Under the pieces are notes generated by a model. The model did not search any database. It worked only from the letters and a program-made list of their open reading frames with translations, and was not told the DNA's origin. The position numbers and the translations under genes were made by a program. From the NCBI GenBank assembly GCA_905250885.1, contig CAJNOQ010002148.1:1-25954 (forward strand): DNA of 25,954 bases, written 5' to 3'. The DNA comes from Didymodactylos carnosus (Eukaryota > Rotifera > Eurotatoria > Philodinida > Philodinidae). Below, piece after piece: positions 19,259 through 25,954 of this stretch (positions within the stretch are counted from its first letter, which is position 1; the number at the start of each line of letters is the position of its first letter).

Positions 19259-22200
19259 ATGGATCTACAGTTATTATCTACTACTGATGTTATTAAATGG
19301 ATATCACAATTTTTAGAAAATGATATTGTTAAAAAATTTGAAGGTGAGTAAATTTCAGCATTATCCTGAAAGCATTTCTGCGACTTTTCATTCAAATGTG
19401 ATAATAGAAACGTCTTTCAATCTGTGTGACGTAATCTTGCTTTAAATTGAGGAAGGCCGAAAGCATCTTCACGTGGTTTTGTGCTGTGAATCATCCTTTA
19501 TGTAGCACATTTGTTTTTGTTTTTGCAGAGGTGAGAAGCGCTAGATTTTTTTCTGTGATCTTGGTCTACTTCTACCAACAAAAAATAAATTTTGTCCCTG
19601 TTTGTGACAGTGCAAAGACAAACGGATTTTGTTTGTTTGTTTTTCATGGGTTTCTTGCGAAAGAAAGGAACGAAAAGACCGTTCCAAAAAGGCAGTTGTT
19701 TGCTTCCTTTAGTGCAAAAAAATCTGGACTTCTTTTTATACCACAGTTATTGTTTCTTCTTATGATTTTGCTTCTGTGTTTTTGCAAGCGTAACGCTAAA
19801 GAACACAAATCATTTTTCGTCTAACAACGCCCTTTTGCATCCGACTTTATTTACTATTATAACTATGTCGCTTTGAAAAGATACAAGAAAAAAATGAAGC
19901 TTTTTCTCTTTGCGTTTTTTATAGTTTTTATTCTTAGAAATAAATTTTCACTATGTAAGAAAAGCAGTCAAGTATTTTTCGAAATTAATCAGTTTGTCAT
20001 AAAAATAGCGAAAAAGACTTGACTTGATTTTACGGATTTCGAAATTCTTGGAAAAAATAATAAAATGTAAATTAGTAAAGTAATAATTATATAAAATAAG
20101 TAAAGAGAATAACAAATCAAAAATTATTTATCGTAACTTCGTTTGCACATCATAGAAATTAATTTTCTTGTAGAAAAATAAGCGAAGAAGTGTAAATGCG
20201 TGTTTACGTGCATCAGCGATAGTAAACAGCGCACAGTTTCAAATTTTGTGTGTATTATTCGAACATTACTCAAGCCCGCGGAAACATCCATGAGCTTCTC
20301 ACCTCTAGACTGTCACCATTTCTCTGTTGCGTGGTTTTATTTCCGCTCCAACACACTTTCAAAGATTTTTTCCTGTTTTGTATTTTAGTTCACAGCTAAT
20401 TAGTTTCCTAAAAACAATTGAATGGATTTTACGTGTTATTTTTGTGCTCCAACGAAATAATTCGTAGATTTTCGATCTTATCATCGACATTTAACTGTAT
20501 ATCATTTCTCCGAGCCCAACTTCTCTCTAGCTTGTCAAATTTGTGGCCCAAACTCTAAATCTTACACTAACTGCATCTCGTACAAATCACATATATATCG
20601 GAAGCATTCAAATCTTTTAAAGAACAAATCAGACAGTGTTAATCATCGAAATACTAATGTAATAGATGATTCTCTTTTACTTAATTCATTAGACTTAAAT
20701 GACTTAGAAAACGAAATTAGTTCACAGATTAGTGAAGACGTTAACATACCCCTAGTGATTATTCCACAGCCGCTGCCAAAACCGACCTTTGACAACGACG
20801 AGCCGACAAGTATTGATGACTTACAAAGAATCTGCTGTCGTTTTTTACTTCAAGTAAGAGAAGAACACGTCATTCTACAGAATCCAATTCAGCTGAGTAC
20901 TAACTACATGATTTCGTTAATAAATACAGTTTTAACCTTGATACGGCAGAAAGCGGTACGTTTTACGCTGTAGTTTTCATGGCGGTTATAATTGAAGGCT
21001 TACTCATTTTTTGGCGAAAGAAAAATTTATTTTATCTTTCAGTATTTTTAAAGTACAATAGTGCATTTTCATTTTGTCGCTACGCATAAAATTTCAGTGA
21101 TACTTTAGACATGGGGCAAGGTGTTTTGTTACTGGAAAAAGTGAATTACAAAGCAATACGTTTTCAGCAAATCACAGGGTGCGCGATTAGCAGTCACTAA
21201 AATTTTTCACACAGTTCACTTAGTTCAATTCACTTTTTCTAAACTTAAATTTTTGTGCGTCTCCTAATAAAAATTTTGCATCTGTTTAATTTTTGATTGC
21301 GCTTTTGTTGAACGTCTCTTCAGACCATCACCCTACCTGATCTACAAACAATTGCTCTTACTTCTGTCTACAAAATAATTGCACAAGTAATTGATGTGAT
21401 TGATCGTACTATAAAATCGGAGCATCAATTCAAGAATTTATGTAAGAAATTTTTTAGTTACATACCACCGAGAGAAGTTGTGCTCGAACATAGTCGTAAT
21501 AAGAAACAATGTGTCTACTACGTCCCGATGAAGGAACTTTTACAACAGATTTTGAATGAGAAAGAAATTTTAACAACAATAGTGCAAAATATAAATGATC
21601 AGAACCAAAGAACATCGTTGGATGTTGATCTAACGTTTTCATTTCGAGATAGCGAAAACGGGCAACATGTGAATAAGAATAATCTACTGCACTCTAAAAA
21701 AAAAGCGTTTTCTCAGGAACTGAATGTGGTTCGGAAACTCTTTTTGGTTTTGGAACTGTAATACGAAACCCTTGGAGGTTTTACAGGTGACTTTGGAAAC
21801 CGAAAGGATATTTGAGAATACGGTACAGGGTATCCGAACTGCCGGAAACCTAACAGATATTTGGCGAAAATGTTCGAAAACGGAAAAGGTATCCTCCGAA
21901 GCCGAAAGAGTATTCTCCGAAACCCTTTTGGAACCTAAACTTCCTTTAGAAACTTGCTGGGTATCCGAATATATCCTTTTCAGTTTGCGAGAATATCCTC
22001 TTCGGTACGTGAAAAGTTTTCTCGAAAACACTTCGGTTTTGGAACCCTGTGCGTTTCCGACAGAACCCTTTGTTTTAAGTTCTTTTATCTATGATGCAAA
22101 GTTCAGTCGCATCACAAAAGGTGATCGTTAGAGTATCGACAATTTGTCTCTTGCAAAAACTTGAGTAGGAAATGAAGCAACGCTTATTAAGACATGAAAT

Positions 22201-25200
22201 ACCTTAGTATATCTCCGGTTTTATCGCTAATGGGAAGCCTCGCCTGGAGCGAATAATAATGATGAATGTTTATTGTCCTTTCATCAAACTAGATGCAAAA
22301 ATGTAATAGTAATAGCCCTACAGACTACAGAATAAAACAGGTAAGATAGATAAGTATTTTTATGAAATTCGTTCGGAAACCTTTCTTTGACAGTTTCCGA
22401 AAATGAAACTATATGAAACGGATAAGCATTTTCGAGAGCTCGAAAATCTTTTTTTGGGCGGTTTCCGAGAAATAAGTTGAACGCGAAGAAAATGGGTTTC
22501 CGGAGCAGAAAAGGGTTTAGGAGCGCTCGGAAACCCTTTCCTTGGAAACGGATAAACGTTTCATATAGTTTCATTTTCGGAAACCCGTTAAGCGGTTCCG
22601 AGAATATGATTTCTTTTTAGAGTGTGTTACAGTTATATACCGACGGAATTGAAGTAACAAACCCATTAGGTGCGAAGAAGGACGTACATAAGCTAACCAT
22701 CATTTACTGTCTTTTGGAAGGCATTCGTGATCATCATCGAAGCAAGTTGTCGTCAATAATGTTACTTGCAATAACAAACACAAATTTTCTGGATACATTA
22801 GATAAGTACAGAAAGTTTTATGAGCCTCTCATAGAAGATTTGAACAGATTACAATCTAGTGGAATTTATATCCGATCGCTTGATGTGAGAATTTCATTTA
22901 GTTTCACAATTCTGTGTACAGATAACCTTGGTGCTAATGAGATTGTCAATTTTCAAACAAATTTTAACTCAAATTACTTTTGTTGTCGATGCTTAATTCA
23001 TTATAATAATCGTGCCATTCCACTTAGTGATATTTCTTATCTGAAAAGAACTCCAACGAATCACGAGCTTCATCTTAAATCATTCACATATGGTGTAAAT
23101 GGTCCTAGTGTTCTAGAGACACCTGATGGATTTAATGCAGTCAATAGTTTACCCGGAGACTTGATGCACGACTTTCTAGAAGGGACTTGTCCACTCATTC
23201 TTTTGGCTATTTTAAAAGAAATTTCTCGTAAAAAATTATTAACGTACAATAAAATCAAAGAACAATTTCAAACATTTAAGTACGGCGACATAGGCTCTTT
23301 GAACAAGCCACCATCTGTCCTAATAAAGCATTTAAACAATGATAAAATTGTTGGATCTGCTCATCACAAGTTAATTCTGTTTGGGTGACATTTTACACTT
23401 CACTTCTTTTTCCTCCTACAACTCTAACTCAATAGCTTTTTTGATGTTTTAATTTGTTTTTTGTAGTTTGTTTCCTATTATATTTTACGATATCATTCAG
23501 AATTTAGAGACTTTTCGTATCTATCAGCAAGTTATTCATTACTTTCTCTGATGGCTTCTGTTTTTTGACGTATTCCATTCGGTATTTTACGTCTTTTTGT
23601 CTGCATGATTAAGCGCAACAAATATGCTTAAAAATCAGAAGAGACGTCGAAAATCAAACACTTTTTATTGATATTTTAGGAGTCTGCGTCAAATCTTAGA
23701 ATTTGTAATGGCTTATCCGTTTCGTAAGAGTTGGTTACCATATCTTCGAATCTTAGAAATTGAATTCCAGTGTCTCATGACAGAACTTCTTGCAGAAAAA
23801 CTCAAACCGAAAACTCATTTTTGCACAGAATATTCAAACAGCACTAAGGCTAATGGACCAGCAATACGTTCTATATGTATGCGTTATGAAGGATGACATC
23901 AATCATTAGAAAAAACTGCACAGAGATCAAATAACTGCAAAAACATCTCAAAAACTTTAATAGTTCGAGATCAGTTGAGAACTTGCTCCACATTAACTCA
24001 ACAAAATCGTCTAGCAATGAATGAGTCTGTGTCCTCAGTGAAGATATTAAATTTTAATGACTTAGCTCATGATATTAGAGCACTAACTCGACAATATGCA
24101 AATACAACACAATACGATAAAATTTGTCATACTTAGTTATTAGTACATTCTAATGTTTATTATCGTCCTGCAGCAGTTTATGTTTATACTGTACAACATG
24201 TCGAGGAAACTCCACTGTTTCTTCAAGTTGTTTATATTGTGAAATTACTAGATGTTTGGTGCTTAGTCGTGGATAAACTGGAAACCGTGTGTTATAATTA
24301 TTATTTTGTGCATATGAAGTTGAATCTGGAAATAACTTAGAGAGATAGTTAAGCCTGATAATTTGAAATATTTTCACAAACCGATGGATATCTATGATAT
24401 AGATGGTCGAGCTTACGTTAGTTTAACAAGTCATATGACGAATTTTTAAGGTGAAGTTTTCATATTAATCTTTAGGTTTCCCCTATCCTAAGACAGAAAT
24501 TGGTAGCAAAGTTATCAGTAGTGGCTGCGCCAGGGGTGGGCTAGGGTGGGCTGAGCCCACCCGAAAGGAAGTTAAGCCCACCCTGAAAATTTTTCAATGT
24601 ATTCGAAATGAGCTTAATGTTTTTTCTGCTGTTCCCAAAATGGGTGGGCTAAGCCCACCCCAGAGCAAAATCCTGGCGCCGCCACTAGTTATCAGAAGGT
24701 AAAATGACTCTAAAATTATAGCAACGATGCTAAGATTTTTTTGACCGTTAAATGTGTAATTTATTGATCATAAAAGTCGAAAACGGTGCACGTAAATGTT
24801 TTCAAATGAAAATAGTTTCATGGTTGAGTGCAGTGCTTCTTTTTGTTTTTGGCTGTGATGGGGGAAGATTTTTTCGCAGAAAATGGTAGAATTTTTTATT
24901 TTAACTTTCTGCTAGAAATGTTTGCAAAATTTGCCATTTAACACAACAAAATTTGCCATTAGTCACTTTTTTTCTAGAAAACTCGCTAATGACGTTCTTT
25001 TGCTACAGTTAAGTTGAAGTTTACTAAGTTTAGTAGAAAATTTATTCAGATTTTCACAGAAAGCGTTCCATTTAAGGAGGAAGGAATCCGCACCTACTCG
25101 GGAAGCTTGGTTGAGTGTGTCTCATCCTCATTAATTAACTAAAAATTTTTTTATTTTTTATTTAGAACAATATATCGATGGACCAACTCTATTGTTGTTG

Positions 25201-25413
25201 GATTCTGCTAAAAAAGTTGAAAGTCTTATACCAAAATTAAAACAGCAACTGTTATTTCTCAAACGTCGTGAAGATCTATTAGAAGGAATAGAAGATATGA
25301 CATTCTTATTTCATGAAGAAATAGCTGCACACAGCAATCGAGTTCAATTGACGACGTTTCAAGTCCTTTCGTCGAACTACCAACGACAACAATCACAACA
25401 ACAACACAAATGA
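19259..25413 (+). CDS. SAM-domain protein split by a 5.8-kb transposon-filled intron
   Basis: Exon 1 (19242-19343; first ATG at 19259) follows a CTTGTAG acceptor and ends GAA-G at a GTGAGT donor. Exon 2 (25166-25413) follows TTTATTTAG and starts AA-CAA, so G+AA restores Glu. The joined product begins MDLQLLSTTDVIKWISQF and passes through KKFEEQYIDGPTLLLLDS to SLIPKLKQQLLFLKRREDLL. This is a complete five-helix sterile alpha motif: Trp14, Phe27, IDG at 32-34, the LLLL core and the C-terminal helix. SAM domains mediate self-association or partner binding. As read, the protein is 110 residues and ends in a CAA-repeat tail. That tail is probably a frameshift artefact, since another frame continues better (25330-25562). 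Either a host gene or the accessory gene of the enclosed transposon. Confidence 0.75.
19344..20421. other. Intron and transposon 5' flank, no gene
   Basis: It begins as intron sequence after the SAM exon and must contain the left end of the enclosed transposon. I could not identify a CACTR-like terminus or matching inverted repeat with the right flank. The open frame 19447-19824 is T-rich, hydrophobic and not protein-like; I do not call it. Confidence 0.45.
21690..22624. mobile_element. 935-bp nested element with CACTCTAAAAA termini and TG duplication
   Basis: The left end CACTCTAAAAAAAAAGCG and the right end, whose reverse complement is CACTCTAAAAAGAAATC, form imperfect TIRs that continue with TTCTC-GGAAC. 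TG flanks both sides (21688-21689 and 22625-22626). Deleting the element plus one TG gives NNLL-LQLYTDG, so the transposase frame is restored exactly. The interior is packed with TCCGAA/GGTTTCC words and a perfect 27-bp inverted repeat, with no transposase. CACTC ends and a 2-bp duplication suggest a non-autonomous CACTA/EnSpm-like element. The open frame 21724-22131 arises from these repeated words and is not a gene. Confidence 0.87.
22394..22583. repeat. Perfect 27-bp inverted repeat inside the nested element
   Basis: 22394-22420 (starting TTTCCGAAAATGAAACTATA) and 22557-22583 are exact reverse complements. Between them is a second small palindrome (ATTTTCGAG-AG-CTCGAAAAT). It explains the minus-strand open frame here. 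Confidence 0.95.
24519..24687. mobile_element. 169-bp hAT-like MITE with perfect 8-bp target duplication
   Basis: Termini TAGTGGCTGCGCCAGG and the reverse complement of CCTGGCGCCGCCACTA differ at one of 16 positions. GTTATCAG occurs directly outside both ends (24511-24518 and 24688-24695), an 8-bp target duplication as expected for hAT elements. Two subterminal hairpins built on GGGTGGGCT-n-AGCCCACCC (24544-24562 and 24642-24660) and further AGCCCACCC half-sites fill much of the interior. It is strikingly GC-rich against its surroundings. No coding capacity. Confidence 0.93.
24696..25165. other. Distal part of the SAM intron, no gene
   Basis: It contains a short duplicated word (AAAATTTGCCATT at about 24937 and 24950) and ends in the T-rich tract and AG acceptor at 25164-25165. 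The right end of the enclosed transposon should be here or just upstream, but I could not place it. Confidence 0.45.
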
Positions 25414-25562
25414 GCACAACCGCTTCCACGCAATCTTCATCAATTAAAAAGGAATTTTCAGAAACGTACCCTCTTCCACAACCGCCAACAGCTATAGAAG
25501 AAGCAATTATGAACGTGAATTCCACAAATTTTCAAATCACTGTAGCTATCGACAAGTTTTGA
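25330..25562 (+). pseudogene. Alternate-frame continuation of the SAM protein
   Basis: One frame over from the SAM exon the sequence is open from about 25328 and reads SSSIDDVSSPFVELPTTTIT, then a Thr/Gln/Ser linker, then FSETYPLPQPPTAIEEAI, ending in a TGA at 25560. The linker plus PxxP segment is what I would expect after a SAM domain in such proteins, whereas the annotated frame ends in a bare CAA run. This suggests a one-base indel near 25316-25345. Alternatively the ATG at 25410, which overlaps the SAM stop (ATGA), could start a separate 50-residue peptide; that is less likely. Confidence 0.5.
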
Positions 25563-25954
25563 GTGAAACCTTTTGAAAAGTTTGAAAAATTTTTTTCGAA
25601 AAATATTTTTCCCAATTTGTCTTAAAATTCAGCCACTTCCGTCAACTAAACAATTTTTCTGATTTAACAGCTCGATGCAAACTTGAATTATCTATCAATC
25701 TCCGCAAATCGCAGATTTTTAGCATTAAATTTTGATTTTTCAGAGATGTTTTCCCGAAGCCCTCGATATTTCGCCTTTGCAAACTTTTCGGAAAACAAAA
25801 AGACATGGACTAGAAAGAGAATTTTATGCGCTTTTCGAATATGAACTTTATTTTGAAATACACCCTTTCCTCCGTCGGCGGCAGCCAGACCTCTTTCGAC
25901 CAACTTTTAAAATTTTATAGTTCTAAAAGTTGGTAAAAAGGAATTACATTTACA
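25563..25954. other. Window end, no supported gene
   Basis: Two AG acceptors after T-rich tracts (about 25670 and 25743) might begin further exons, but the frames after them close or look unlike protein. A hairpin with 12-13-bp arms (CCAACTTTTAAAA / TTCTAAAAGTTGG, 25899-25932) lies near the end. Confidence 0.4.

Larger units (their letters stand above)
20422..24449 (+). pseudogene. Decayed multi-exon transposase with C2H2-like fingers and CACTA/TNP2-like core
   Basis: The exons are 20422-20955, 21324-21689 continuing at 22627-23384 after a nested insertion, and 23680-24449. The introns (368 and 295 bp) have GTACGT and GTGACA donors, C/T-AG acceptors and matching phases. Exon 1 has finger-like pairs CYFC…H…H and CQIC…H…H. 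The core reads LYTDGIEVTNPLGAKK, then CTDNLGANEIVNFQ, a CCRC pair, then LPGDLMHDFLEG (nucleotide 23158 onward). The last exon has LKPKTHF and MRYEG-HQSLEK. This order is that of animal transposases related to CACTA/EnSpm TNP2 (DxMH motif); the superfamily is from memory. Damage: in-frame stops at 20458, 23894 and 24134, two frameshifts near 24300-24345, and the insertion. It cannot make a full protein. It lies on the SAM gene's strand, inside its intron. Confidence 0.8.

Noticed and set aside
19447..19824. 125-codon hydrophobic frame in the SAM intron
   Set aside because: It is T-rich and Phe/Leu/Cys-heavy, as expected from a pyrimidine-rich intron, with no domain or transposase similarity.
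21724..22131. 135-codon frame inside the nested element
   Set aside because: It is generated by repeated TCCGAA-type words in a non-autonomous element; no domain.
25192..25413. Start of the last SAM exon at an internal TTG as an independent gene
   Set aside because: The frame continues upstream to the AG at 25165 and completes the SAM domain begun at 19259, so it is an exon.

Overview
This window looks like eukaryotic, AT-rich, repeat-loaded DNA, most likely from a small invertebrate. A bdelloid rotifer is my best guess. The reasons are short phase-consistent GT-AG introns (53 and 68 bp in the dioxygenase gene), a protein joining an arginine-ADP-ribosyltransferase domain to kinesin-light-chain-type TPRs (a combination I associate with bdelloids), and dense small DNA-transposon remnants. 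The organism call is inference. No bacterial operons, tRNA, rRNA or CRISPR array were seen.

Layout. 1-900: no convincing gene; one perfect hairpin. 963-2221 (+): a two-exon gene for an unrecognised Ser-rich/basic protein with a conserved-looking C-terminal domain. 2661-2863: a 38-bp direct repeat. 2965-5054 (-): a four-exon phytanoyl-CoA-dioxygenase-like Fe(II)/2-oxoglutarate oxygenase. All key residues are visible, but the long third intron joins exons of incompatible phase. 6310-8292 (-): an intronless 660-residue ART-TPR protein. 9050-12450: a scrambled stack of inverted and direct repeats with a TA-flanked MITE inside another inverted-repeat element. 13005-13197 (+): a possible orphan exon. 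14957-16171 (+): an intronless predicted secreted protein of 404 residues, family unrecognised. 16861-17168: a foldback MITE. 17650-18170: an A/T-run hairpin cluster.

The most interesting part is 19242-25562 (+). A SAM domain is encoded by two exons that join in exact phase across a 5.8-kb intron. That intron carries, on the same strand, a decayed multi-exon transposase with two C2H2-like fingers and a CACTA/TNP2-like DxMHDxxEG core. The transposase is itself interrupted by a 935-bp element with CACTCTAAAAA termini; removing that element plus one TG duplication restores the transposase frame. A third, hAT-like element of 169 bp with a perfect 8-bp target duplication lies just downstream. The SAM gene then appears to shift frame into a Ser/Thr-rich linker and a 'YPLPQPP' segment. 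Either the SAM gene is a host gene whose intron was filled by transposons, or SAM protein and transposase are two interleaved genes of a single large transposon.

How the genes work together: no shared pathway is evident. The dioxygenase, the ART-TPR protein and the secreted protein look like independent genes, separated by transposon debris.
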